Shown: positions 18,265-25,987 of the stretch, in pieces | How positions within the stretch are numbered: the first letter of the stretch is position 1 | Layout: every line of letters starts with the position of its first letter | Source of the DNA: JAZDFC01 sp043808235 | Lineage (GTDB): Bacteria > Bacteroidota > Ignavibacteria > Ignavibacteriales > Melioribacteraceae | Assembly: GCA_043808235.1 (NCBI GenBank) | Contig: JAZDFC010000012.1 | Location: forward strand, 89,779 to 153,778 | DNA: 64,000 nucleotides | Direction: 5' to 3' | Translations under genes and position numbers: made by a program | Notes under the pieces: generated by a model | The model's database searches: none | Told to the model about the DNA's origin: nothing | The model's input: only the letters and a program-made list of their open reading frames with translations

Positions 18265-18939
18265 ACGGTAAAAGAACTTCCGTTGGATGATCGCCCGCGC
18301 GAAAAATTAATGCTGCGGGGCGCTCAAAATCTAAGCGATGCCGAACTCGTCGCTATTTTACTCCGCACAGGCAAGAAAGGGAAATCAGTAATTGAAATCG
18401 CGCGCGAATTGGTTGAAAAACATGGCGGTCTTTCTGCGCTGGCAGGTAAATCCGTAGAAGCTATGATGAAAGAAAGTGGAATCGGGCGGGATAAAGCTGC
18501 AACGATGTCTGCGGCATTCGAGTTGAGCAGGAGAATTTCCGCAAGCAAGAAATTATTCAGAGACGTAAAAATTATTTCACCATCCGATATTTTTGAAATT
18601 TTCAGCCCGATATTACGAGATGAGTTGAAAGAAAAATTTATCGTCGTGTGTTTAAACTCCGCCAACAAAATCATAAAATCGGAAGTCATTTCCATCGGCA
18701 GTTTGAATGCAAGCATCGTCCATCCGCGGGAGGTATTTAAAGTTGCAATCGATAATAACGCCGCGAGTATAATTTTATTACACAATCATCCAAGCGGTAA
18801 TCCCGATCCAAGTAACGAAGACATTTCCATTTCAAAAAAACTCGTCGAAGCCGGCAAACTGCTCGACATTAATGTGTTCGATCATATAATAATCGCAGGC
18901 GACACTTATAGCAGCATGGTGGAGAGAAGGATAATTTGA
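18265..18939 (+). CDS. radC: RadC/JAB-domain protein
   Basis: 224 residues if started at ACG (18265). A helix-hairpin-helix half (about 25-110) is followed by the JAMM/MPN metal site LLHNHPSGNPDPSNED, with His, His and Asp ligands intact. The frame is open back to 18250. The family-typical N-terminus TVKELPLDDRPREKL is encoded upstream of the first canonical start, TTG at 18283, which would cut off conserved residues. No ATG/GTG/TTG exists in that stretch; ACG (18265) or ATT (18259) are the only candidates. RadC proteins are widespread, of uncertain biochemical role, and often near mobile DNA. Repeats flank it on both sides. Confidence 0.85.
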   Translation, partial: TVKELPLDDRPREKLMLRGAQNLSDAELVAILLRTGKKGKSVIEIARELVEKHGGLSALAGKSVEAMMKESGIGRDKAATMSAAFELSRRISASKKLFRDVKIISPSDIFEIFSPILRDELKEKFIVVCLNSANKIIKSEVISIGSLNASIVHPREVFKVAIDNNAASIILLHNHPSGNPDPSNEDISISKKLVEAGKLLDINVFDHIIIAGDTYSSMVERRII

Positions 18940-19749
18940 TTAGCTGGCATAAGGCAGTTTTCAGTAATCAGTTCACAGTTTTCAGTTTACACCGTCTTAT
19001 TCTTAATCGTATTCTTGATCTTATTCTTGTTCCTTTACTGATGACTGATAACTTTAAACTCTCCAATAAATCATCATTCACGTAGAATTAATGTCATTTT
19101 AACCGCTCAGTCACTAAGCGCACTATGCAAGACAAAGAGAAAATAATTAAAGATAAGAACGCTTCACCGGCATCGGGCTGATAAAAACACTTAAAAACTT
19201 TATTGACGGAAATAAAATATTAATTTAATTTATCGGTGGATATATGGCGAAATTCACTGTTAAGAAAAAATAATGTAAAAGATTTGCACGCAAAGCCGCA
19301 AAGTTAATCGCTAAGGTTTCAATAGATACTTTGCGAACCTGGCGAAACCTTGGCGACTTTGCGTGGAATTGATTTCTTGTTATCCGGCTTCGATAAAAAA
19401 CATCTACGCCCCCGAAGTTTCGGGGCAAGCTGCGACAAGCTGGATACTGGTTGATGGATGATTGTTACCGGATTCTGGTTAAGGAAGGAAAAACGTCTTT
19501 TGAATTTGGAATTTATTATTTGGTATTTATTTGTTATTTGGGATTTGAGTTTTGATGCTTTGCAAGATGCTGGATACTGGTAAAAGAAGGGATAGGAAAT
19601 AAAATTAATGGAAGGAAAAAAATTGGTATTTAATCAAGGATAGTGCGGAATAAAAGTTACTGATAGCAGAAACATTAATTAACTTACGCATAGCGTCTAA
19701 TTATATATGTTATGTGCTTAATATATTAGAATTTATTATGGAGTTTTTA
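18940..19749. repeat. composite non-coding repeat region before the ParB-like gene
   Basis: About 800 bases with no credible gene. I see the direct repeat CAGTTTTCAGT at 18955 and 18976; a tandem run of CTTATTCTTGATC-like units (about 18995-19036); an imperfect inverted repeat with arms about 19287-19320 and 19344-19365 built on CACGCAAAG/CTTTGCGTG, the right arm lacking 12 bases; the 13-bp direct repeat GCTGGATACTGGT at 19438 and 19569; and a run of ATTTGGTATTTATTTG-like units (about 19506-19552). At 19695-19718, GCGTCTAATTATATATGTTATGTGC resembles the 3' end of a cassette recombination site. The mix suggests layered insertions or decayed repeats. Confidence 0.5.
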
Positions 19750-21141
19750 ATGGAAAGCAAATTTGACAAAAGAATGATAGCAATCAAGGATTTAGCATTG
19801 TGGGATGAAAATGCAAGATTTCCGGATGAAAACTTTAACAAAACAGAAGAAGAGCTCGTTGATTATTTTCTATCCAGTGAAAAGAAATTCAAAATGAAGA
19901 AATTTGCGGAAGCTATAGTCCGAGACTTTGATTTACCACAATTAGAAAAAATAATAGTATATGACTTTGAAGATAAATTAATTGTGCTTGAAGGAAATCG
20001 GAGATTATCAATTTATAAATCCATCATTTCACCTGAGATAGTGAAGAAGAAGGAGCTGCAAAATTATTTTATTAAATTGAGAGAAAGTATTGAAATTGAT
20101 AATAGTATTAAACTAGAATGTCTGGTAACATCAGACCTTGAACAAGGATTAAGATTTATTGATAGAAAACATATCCAAAGCAACAATGAAGTTTCTTGGG
20201 GAGACGCCGAAAGAGCACATCATAATGCAAGGCGAGGAATAGCTAAAAAGAAGGAATATTTTAGGATAGCAATTTCGAAAATTGTCAAGAGTTTAGATAT
20301 TCCAGATGAATTTAAAAATGATGTTCTTGGAAAGGGATATGTTACTACTTTTTTTAGAATATTAGATAGTACTGCGGCATGGGAGAAATATGGGTTTCAA
20401 TTGAATTCAGAGGGAAATATAAGTATAAGCAACAAAGATTTTAAAGAAGAATTAAAAGTAATTATTCTAAATGTACTTCAAAAAAAAGATTTCAATGATA
20501 AACCAATTCATTCTCGAGCATTGAATAAAACTGAAGAAATAGAGGAATATATTACTAACATTCAGAGCGAAGATTCTCAGAAAGTTATTGAAGAAATTGA
20601 GAAAAAAACCGAGCAAAACTTATTTGATGAAAAAATAATTAATATTATGCCAAGTCAATCAAGTATTGAAAATTCCTCAACAAGAACTAGATCCAAACCA
20701 ATGCCTACTGGACTATTCTTTTCTATAGATGTGCCTTACAAAATTGATAATAAGCCATTAAGAATTTTATATAATGAATTAAAAGATATCGACGTGGCTA
20801 GTTTTCCAAACGCCACTCTAGATTTACTTCGAAGTTTTATTGAGTGTTCACTTATAGTATATTTTAAAAGAAATAACGAATTTGACATAATTCGAAAAAA
20901 TGAGAAACATAATCCTACATTGGGTGAAATGTTAGCACATATAATCAATGGCAATTGTAAAGCTATAACTGATGTAAATCTAATTGAGACAATAAAACAA
21001 ATAAAAACAGATTATGATAAGCCATATTCTTTCGAACGATTGAATATGATTAACCATAACGAAAATTGGACGGCAACTGAAAAAGATGTTAGATCAACTT
21101 GGGGAAAAGTTGAATCATTATTTAAAATCATTCTGATGTAA
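19750..21141 (+). CDS. ParB/Srx-fold protein of unknown function, partner of a Dam-like methylase
   Basis: 463 residues from ATG 19750, chosen because GGAG lies 6 bases upstream; a longer reading from GTG 19714 is possible. The N-terminal 90 residues look like the ParB/sulfiredoxin fold: MIAIKDLALWDENAR, a DLPQLEKIIVYDF strand and EGNRR at 81-85, the position of the nucleotide-binding GxxRR motif of ParB. The middle is charged and helical. The last 110 residues (from about LRILYNELKD) form a helical domain containing FPNATLDLLRSF and, near the end, RLNMINH, an R-x5-H pattern reminiscent of HEPN nucleases; that link is speculative. The next gene, a DNA adenine methylase, starts 6 bases after its stop. 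Confidence 0.7.
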   Translation: MESKFDKRMIAIKDLALWDENARFPDENFNKTEEELVDYFLSSEKKFKMKKFAEAIVRDFDLPQLEKIIVYDFEDKLIVLEGNRRLSIYKSIISPEIVKKKELQNYFIKLRESIEIDNSIKLECLVTSDLEQGLRFIDRKHIQSNNEVSWGDAERAHHNARRGIAKKKEYFRIAISKIVKSLDIPDEFKNDVLGKGYVTTFFRILDSTAAWEKYGFQLNSEGNISISNKDFKEELKVIILNVLQKKDFNDKPIHSRALNKTEEIEEYITNIQSEDSQKVIEEIEKKTEQNLFDEKIINIMPSQSSIENSSTRTRSKPMPTGLFFSIDVPYKIDNKPLRILYNELKDIDVASFPNATLDLLRSFIECSLIVYFKRNNEFDIIRKNEKHNPTLGEMLAHIINGNCKAITDVNLIETIKQIKTDYDKPYSFERLNMINHNENWTATEKDVRSTWGKVESLFKIILM

Positions 21142-21147
21142 TAAATT

Positions 21148-22044
21148 ATGAAAATATATTCTCCTTTAAGATACCCTGGCGGTAAAAATAAATTAGCTGA
21201 TTTTATTGCAAAAATATGTGTTGAAAATAAAGTCGATGGTCATTATATCGAACCATATGCGGGCGGTGCTTCAGTCGCATTATTTTTACTTTTCAATAAC
21301 ATTGTAAATAGAATTACTATAAATGATAGCGATAGATCAATTTATGCTTTTTGGTACTCGGTATTAAACTATACGGATAAGCTTTGTAACCTAATAAAAA
21401 AAACTGATGTTACAATTGCTAATTGGCTAATTCAAAGAGATATTCAAAAAAATAAAAAAACAGTTGATCTATTGACCTTAGGATTTTCGACCTTGTTTCT
21501 AAATCGTACAAACATTTCAGGTATTCTTAATGGCGGCGTAATGGGTGGCTTAGAACAAAAAGGTTTGTATAAAATTGACTGTCGTTTTAATAAAAAAGAA
21601 ATTGTTTCAAGAATCCAAAATATTTCAAAAAAGAAGAATCATATTAGGCTATATAAAAAGGACGCATTAAAACTTATTGAAAAAATCCAAAAGGATTCTG
21701 CGAGACGAGACACTATATTTTACTTTGATCCTCCTTATTTTATAAAAGGAAGTTCACTTTATATGAATTATTATAAAAAGGATGATCATTTGGCAGTATG
21801 CGATAAAATTAAGGAAATTACTAATGTACATTGGATTGTCTCATATGATAATGTAAAAGAGATTAAAAAACTTTTTTCAACATATAGAAGCAAAGAATAT
21901 ACTTTCAAGCATACTGCTCATAGCTCAAAAATCGGTAAAGAAATATTATTCTTCAGTAATGATTTGAGAATTACGAATCCACAAAGTTATAATCCAATAA
22001 ATTATAAAATGATCAGTCAGTCAAATATTATTTATACAGGTTAA
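21148..22044 (+). CDS. DNA adenine methylase, Dam/M.DpnII (D12) class
   Basis: 298 residues. Predicted N6-adenine methyltransferase of the alpha class: N-terminal SPLRYPGGKNKLADFI (motif X), YIEPYAGGASVALF (motif I, SAM binding), INDSDRSIYAFW (motif II), the target-region segment FLNRTNISGILNGG, and catalytic DPPYFIKGS (motif IV). Complete and in frame, so likely active; recognition sequence unknown. It follows the ParB-like gene by 6 bases, so the two form an operon. No restriction endonuclease of recognisable type is adjacent. Both genes use noticeably A/T-rich codons compared with the window, which suggests recent acquisition. Confidence 0.9.
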   Translation: MKIYSPLRYPGGKNKLADFIAKICVENKVDGHYIEPYAGGASVALFLLFNNIVNRITINDSDRSIYAFWYSVLNYTDKLCNLIKKTDVTIANWLIQRDIQKNKKTVDLLTLGFSTLFLNRTNISGILNGGVMGGLEQKGLYKIDCRFNKKEIVSRIQNISKKKNHIRLYKKDALKLIEKIQKDSARRDTIFYFDPPYFIKGSSLYMNYYKKDDHLAVCDKIKEITNVHWIVSYDNVKEIKKLFSTYRSKEYTFKHTAHSSKIGKEILFFSNDLRITNPQSYNPINYKMISQSNIIYTG

Positions 22045-22421
22045 TAATTATTATCAAATACAAAACGCATATAACGTACAAGGATTTGTGCCGAGCCCGT
22101 CTGCGCAAAAATACTGATTCGCCGGATAAACTCCGCCGGGGCATAATCGAGTGTTAGACTAAGCCCCACCTAACAAAATAGCAGCCACAAAGCGGATTCG
22201 TAAAAAAAGTATTCCCCGGTAAAAAGTTAAAGAGGGTCAAAAGTACTTTTATTCGAATATTTTCATTTATCATTCATTTATATTTATCTGAGAGTGAGAG
22301 CCAAACAAAATTTTACGGTACAAAAATAATGGTAATTTTTCGCCCATAAATTTATTTCTATCTCAAAATTGCTATATTCGCAGTGCTAAATTACTAATTA
22401 AAAATCCAGCTGGAGGATTAC
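22045..22421. other. non-coding stretch with an attC-like segment
   Basis: No gene is visible. From about 22066 to 22160 the sequence starts with CGCATATAACGTACAAGG and ends with GTGTTAGAC; GTTAGAC (22153-22159) fits the GTTRRRY core of integron attC sites and TATAAC the opposite end, about 85 bases apart, with a GC-rich middle (GCCGAGCCCGTC; TCGCCGGATAAACTCCGCCGG). The two ends are only partly complementary, so a true attC is unproven. The rest (22200-22420) is AT-rich and holds the leader of the next gene, including TATATT at 22373-22378 and the ribosome site GGAGG before the ATG. Confidence 0.4.
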
Positions 22422-22697
22422 ATGGTTAAAATCAAAAAATATTTTACTTCTGCCCTCGCGGTATTGATGATAGCAGGCTCGGTAGGTCTGACGTCGTGCA
22501 GCGGAGTAACCGAAGAGCAAATGGCTGAATTGCAAGCATTAAAAGAAGAGGTAACCGCATTAGAACAGGAAATTACGGAACTAAAAAGCGAAAAGACTAA
22601 ATTAGAAAGAGAAATTGCGGAATTAAATGCTAAACTTGACCAGTGTGCAAAAGACAAAGCGGAAACACAAAAGAATTTGCAGAAAATAGGTAAATAA
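22422..22697 (+). CDS. small coiled-coil lipoprotein
   Basis: 91 residues. Signal peptide with lipobox LTSC (Cys26). Everything after it is one continuous heptad-patterned helix (ELQALKEEVTALEQEITEL and on), rich in Glu, Lys and Leu, ending KIGK. Overall plan (lipidated N-terminus plus short coiled coil) is that of Lpp-type outer-membrane lipoproteins, though sequence relation to Lpp cannot be claimed. GGAGG lies 7 bases before the ATG, so expression is probably high. It is followed 30 bases later by a LysM protein, suggesting a cell-wall-spacing pair. Confidence 0.78.
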   Translation: MVKIKKYFTSALAVLMIAGSVGLTSCSGVTEEQMAELQALKEEVTALEQEITELKSEKTKLEREIAELNAKLDQCAKDKAETQKNLQKIGK

Positions 22698-22727
22698 GAA
22701 AAGTTTAATTTAGAATCGGAGGACTTA

Positions 22728-23426
22728 ATGAAAGTCTTAAAATATTTATCGTTAGTTTTTAGTTTGATGTTAGCTTTATCCACCGGTCTTTTAGCGCAGG
22801 AAGAAATGACCGAGGAAGAATGGCAAAATGAAATCAATCGTTTGATGGATAGGAAAACTTCCTTAACCACCGAATTGAATGCTTTGCAAAATGATGTGAA
22901 AAATTTAAAATCACTTAAAGCCGGAATGCAGTCTCATGAAGATTGTATCAAGTCGCTTTATGCACTTGTTGATGCAACCAAAGCCGATGTTGATAAATTT
23001 AGAAATCTTGTCAATGCAGTTGAATCAAAAATTGACAGGCGTGAAGCCACAAAAGAAGATCGTCAGCTTGAACTTGACGCATTAAAGATAAGCAAGATAA
23101 GCGCGCTTCCGGAATTCTTTGACAAGGTGCACAACCAATTACAAAGAAAGATGGATGCATGGGAAGAGAAAGCGAAAGATATTTCATACACAGTTGTAAA
23201 AGGCGATTGCTTATGGAAGATTGCAGGTAAAAAGGAACATTACGCAAATCCATTTGCATGGCCAAAAATTTATAATGCAAACCGCGATCAGATTAAAAAT
23301 CCGGATTTGATTTATCCAAAACAGATTTTCAAAATCCCTAATTTGACCGAAGAAGAGAAATCGAAATACGATAAACTCAGAAAAAATTTCAAACCGGCTC
23401 CTCCACAGCAAACAATAGGTAACTAA
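22728..23426 (+). CDS. secreted coiled-coil protein with C-terminal LysM domain
   Basis: 232 residues. Signal peptide about 1-23 (cut near LLA-QEE); a long coiled coil from about 27 to 150; then one LysM domain from Tyr154 (YTVVKGDCLWKIA, with PFAWPKIYNANRDQI and IYPKQIFKIP) that should bind peptidoglycan. This plan fits a periplasmic or envelope scaffold. It is preceded by GGAGG and followed by a clear terminator at 23467-23496. Family members with this plan are common in Bacteroidetes/Ignavibacteria but functionally unassigned. Confidence 0.82.
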   Translation: MKVLKYLSLVFSLMLALSTGLLAQEEMTEEEWQNEINRLMDRKTSLTTELNALQNDVKNLKSLKAGMQSHEDCIKSLYALVDATKADVDKFRNLVNAVESKIDRREATKEDRQLELDALKISKISALPEFFDKVHNQLQRKMDAWEEKAKDISYTVVKGDCLWKIAGKKEHYANPFAWPKIYNANRDQIKNPDLIYPKQIFKIPNLTEEEKSKYDKLRKNFKPAPPQQTIGN

Positions 23427-23466
23427 TTTCGGTTTGTTTTAATTGAGTAAATCAAAAAATATTATA

Positions 23467-23496
23467 AAGCCCTTTTCAATTTTTTGAGAAGGGCTT
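23467..23496 (+). terminator. rho-independent terminator after the LysM gene
   Basis: An 11-bp stem, AAGCCCTTTTC against GAGAAGGGCTT (one G-T pair), with an 8-base loop, followed by ATTGTTTTT. It lies 41 bases after the LysM stop and closes the lipoprotein/LysM unit. Confidence 0.85.
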
Positions 23497-23547
23497 ATTG
23501 TTTTTAAAGTAACAGAGAAGTTATAATTTTATTAAATAATTATTTCC

Positions 23548-23560
23548 GGAGGTAATTACG
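23548..23560 (+). promoter_or_regulatory. Shine-Dalgarno GGAGG placing the phoH start at ACG
   Basis: GGAGG at 23548-23552 stands 5 bases before ACG (23558-23560). There is no ATG, GTG or TTG in frame until TTG 23597, which is 44 bases from this site and inside conserved sequence. Confidence 0.6.
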
Positions 23561-24520
23561 CAAATTGAGAAAAATATAAAACTTGATAATGTTGATTTGG
23601 TATCATTACTTGGATACAACGATTCCAATCTATCATTAATCGAGGATCGTTTCAATTCCGTCGTTGCTGTTCGGGGAGATAATCTTTTTATTAAAGGCGT
23701 TAAAGAAGAAGTAGAAGCGCTCGAAAAAATATTTAAAGAAATGATCTATGTATTAAATACCGCAGGTACTTTGAAACAAGCGGATATCACGACAATAATC
23801 GATCTCACTTTGCAAGGCAAGGAAATAATTACAAATAAAGATTTTGAAAAGATTGTTCTTTATACCAAACAAGATGTAATTAAAGCGAAAACACCTACGC
23901 AGGAGACTTATGTAACTGTGGTAGCGCAAAACGATATTACTTTTGCCATTGGACCGGCAGGTACCGGCAAAACGTATCTTGCAGTTGCTTTTGCTGTCTC
24001 AGCATTGAAGAAAGGTGTTGTAAAAAGAATTATCCTTGCTCGTCCAGCTGTAGAGGCTGGCGAAAGTCTTGGATTTCTTCCGGGCGATTTCCGTGAAAAA
24101 ATTGACCCGTATTTGAGACCGCTTTATGACGCGTTGCAGGATATGTTGCCAACTGATCAACTTGCAAACTATATGGAAAAAAAGATAATAGAGATTGTGC
24201 CGCTTGCTTATATGAGAGGACGAACTTTGAACGGCGCTTATGTGATTCTGGATGAGGCTCAAAACTCTACAAGTATGCAGATGAAAATGTTTTTAACAAG
24301 ACTCGGACCAAATTCCAAATCTATAATTACCGGTGATATCACGCAGATTGATCTGCCCAAAAATACAATCAGCGGATTGGTTGAAGTGCAAGAAATATTG
24401 CGGGGAGTTGACGGAGTTGGATTCGTATATTTCAACAAAGGCGATGTGGTTCGCCACAAGTTAGTAAAAGATATTATCAACGCATACGAAAATTACGGGA
24501 ATAACAAACCGTCAAAGTAA
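23558..24520 (+). CDS. phoH: PhoH-like ATPase (YbeZ type)
   Basis: 320 residues if started at ACG 23558; 307 from the first canonical start, TTG 23597. P-loop NTPase with Walker A GPAGTGKT and Walker B VILDEAQN, plus PGDFREKIDPYLRPLYDAL and ITGDITQIDLP, all typical of the PhoH/YbeZ family, implicated in RNA metabolism with YbeY. The N-terminal KH-like part begins with IEKNIKLDNVDLVSLLG, a family-typical opening encoded only upstream of TTG. A perfect GGAGG sits 5 bases before ACG. It converges on mazG with a 9-base overlap of coding ends. Confidence 0.9.
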   Translation, partial: TQIEKNIKLDNVDLVSLLGYNDSNLSLIEDRFNSVVAVRGDNLFIKGVKEEVEALEKIFKEMIYVLNTAGTLKQADITTIIDLTLQGKEIITNKDFEKIVLYTKQDVIKAKTPTQETYVTVVAQNDITFAIGPAGTGKTYLAVAFAVSALKKGVVKRIILARPAVEAGESLGFLPGDFREKIDPYLRPLYDALQDMLPTDQLANYMEKKIIEIVPLAYMRGRTLNGAYVILDEAQNSTSMQMKMFLTRLGPNSKSIITGDITQIDLPKNTISGLVEVQEILRGVDGVGFVYFNKGDVVRHKLVKDIINAYENYGNNKPSK

Positions 24521-25276
24521 TTTTTTACTTTCTTCCCAATATTTATCCATCTCTTCCAGGTTAGAATCGGAAATTTTTCTTCCGCTCTGCCGGACTTTTT
24601 CTTCGATGTACTGAAATCGTTTGATAAATTTTTCATTTGTCCGGCGAAGAGCATTCTCCGGATTAATCCCCACAAACCGCGAATAATTTACGAGTGCAAA
24701 AAATACATCGCCCATCTCTTCTTCAAATTCATCGAAGCTGCCTCTTTCTTCGCACTCGTGCATTTCTTTGATTTCTTCAATTACTTTTTTCCAAACGTCT
24801 TCTTTTTTCTCCCAATCAAATCCAACTTTTGAAGCCTTTTCCTGAAGCCTGAACGCGCGATGCACACTTGATAAAGATTTCGGAACTCCTTCGAGAACAG
24901 AAGTTCGTCCTCCTTCATCAAGTTTTATTGCTTCCCAATTCCGAAGTATATCATTATTGTCTTTTACAATCACATCGCCAAAAACATGGGGATGCCTTCG
25001 AATCAACTTGTCTTTAATTCCATCTATCACATCGTCTATCATGAATTTATTTTCATCCTCAGCAATAGCAGAATGGAAAACGATGTGTAAAAGCAAATCA
25101 CCGAGTTCATTTTTTAGTTCATCAAAATTTTTTTCATCGATAGCTTCTACAACTTCATGCGCCTCTTCGAGTGTTGCCGCCTTTATTGAATCATTAGTTT
25201 GTTCGCGGTCCCACGGACATTCTACACGCAGTCTTCGCATAACCGAAACAAGTTCTTCAAATTTTTCTCCAGTCAT
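24512..25276 (-). CDS. mazG: nucleoside triphosphate pyrophosphohydrolase
   Basis: Hydrolyses NTPs to NMPs, a house-cleaning role. 254 residues with two MazG domains: the first with LRVECPWDREQT and EEAHEVVEAID (metal-binding EExxE), the second with EEMGDVFFALVNYSRF. ELGDLLLHIVFHS is the conserved ExxD helix of domain one. No toxin-antitoxin partner (mazEF) is nearby, so this is the house-cleaning enzyme. The stop lies 9 bases inside the convergent phoH gene. Confidence 0.92.
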   Translation of the reverse strand: MTGEKFEELVSVMRRLRVECPWDREQTNDSIKAATLEEAHEVVEAIDEKNFDELKNELGDLLLHIVFHSAIAEDENKFMIDDVIDGIKDKLIRRHPHVFGDVIVKDNNDILRNWEAIKLDEGGRTSVLEGVPKSLSSVHRAFRLQEKASKVGFDWEKKEDVWKKVIEEIKEMHECEERGSFDEFEEEMGDVFFALVNYSRFVGINPENALRRTNEKFIKRFQYIEEKVRQSGRKISDSNLEEMDKYWEESKKLL

Positions 25277-25395
25277 AGTATATCCCCGGTTTTCATTAAA
25301 TGATTGCTAAAATTTTCTGGTGCAAACATAGCTAATCAAATTGTTTGAATCGAATAAAAAAATTATTTTTCATGCGAAAACAAAAAGGATTGATT

Positions 25396-25851
25396 ATGAT
25401 TGAAGAAAAATTGAAAGAATTAGGAATCGTTATCCCGGAACCGCCTAAACCGTTAGCCGTTTACATTCCAGCAATTCGTGATGATAAATATGTATTCACT
25501 GCGGGCCAAATCCCATTAAAAAACGGTCAGCTCATTTACAAAGGTAGAGTAGGTAAAGACTTAACACTCGAAACCGGAATGAAAGCCGCGGAACTTTGCG
25601 CTTTGAATTGTCTTGCCGCAATTAAATCGGTTGTGGAAAATTTAGATCAAATAGAACGATTTTTAAAAGTAACTGTGTTTGTTAATAGCGCAGATGGTTT
25701 CACCGATCAGCCAAAAGTTGCAAATGGAGCCTCGGAGCTACTTGGAAAAATATTCGGCGATAATGGCAGACATGTAAGAAGCGCCGTGGGCGTGAGTGAA
25801 CTACCCATCGATTCTGCCGTTGAAGTGGAGATGATTGTTAAAGTAAAGTAG
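25396..25851 (+). CDS. ridA: RidA/YjgF-family enamine/imine deaminase
   Basis: 151 residues from ATG 25396, chosen because AAAAGGA lies 7 bases upstream and the family starts at MIEEKLKELG. The reading can be extended upstream to TTG 25345. Visible features are FTAGQIPL, a GDNGRHVRSAVGVSELP segment with the Arg that binds carboxylates in RidA proteins, and a VEVEMIVKV C-terminus. This longer subfamily (about 150 residues, with PEPPKPLAVY) differs from canonical 125-residue RidA, so the exact substrate (2-aminoacrylate or another imine) is not certain. Confidence 0.85.
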   Translation: MIEEKLKELGIVIPEPPKPLAVYIPAIRDDKYVFTAGQIPLKNGQLIYKGRVGKDLTLETGMKAAELCALNCLAAIKSVVENLDQIERFLKVTVFVNSADGFTDQPKVANGASELLGKIFGDNGRHVRSAVGVSELPIDSAVEVEMIVKVK

Positions 25852-25987
25852 ATTTATTGCGAAATTATTCCTCACTTGCTATTTACTTTATTTTCTTTTA
25901 TTTAGCGGTAGAAATTTTTCGAGAAACAATTTTCGTATTGTATCTGTTAAAGAAACTAAATTGCTTCTTTTTTAACTAAGGATAAAA

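Noticed and set aside
18324..18785. 153-residue minus-strand ORF inside radC
   Set aside because: Exact shadow of a conserved gene, no ribosome site or family; opposite-strand artefact.
22418..22870. 150-residue minus-strand ORF across the lipoprotein and LysM genes
   Set aside because: Low-complexity Ser/Phe/Cys translation antisense to two well-supported genes.
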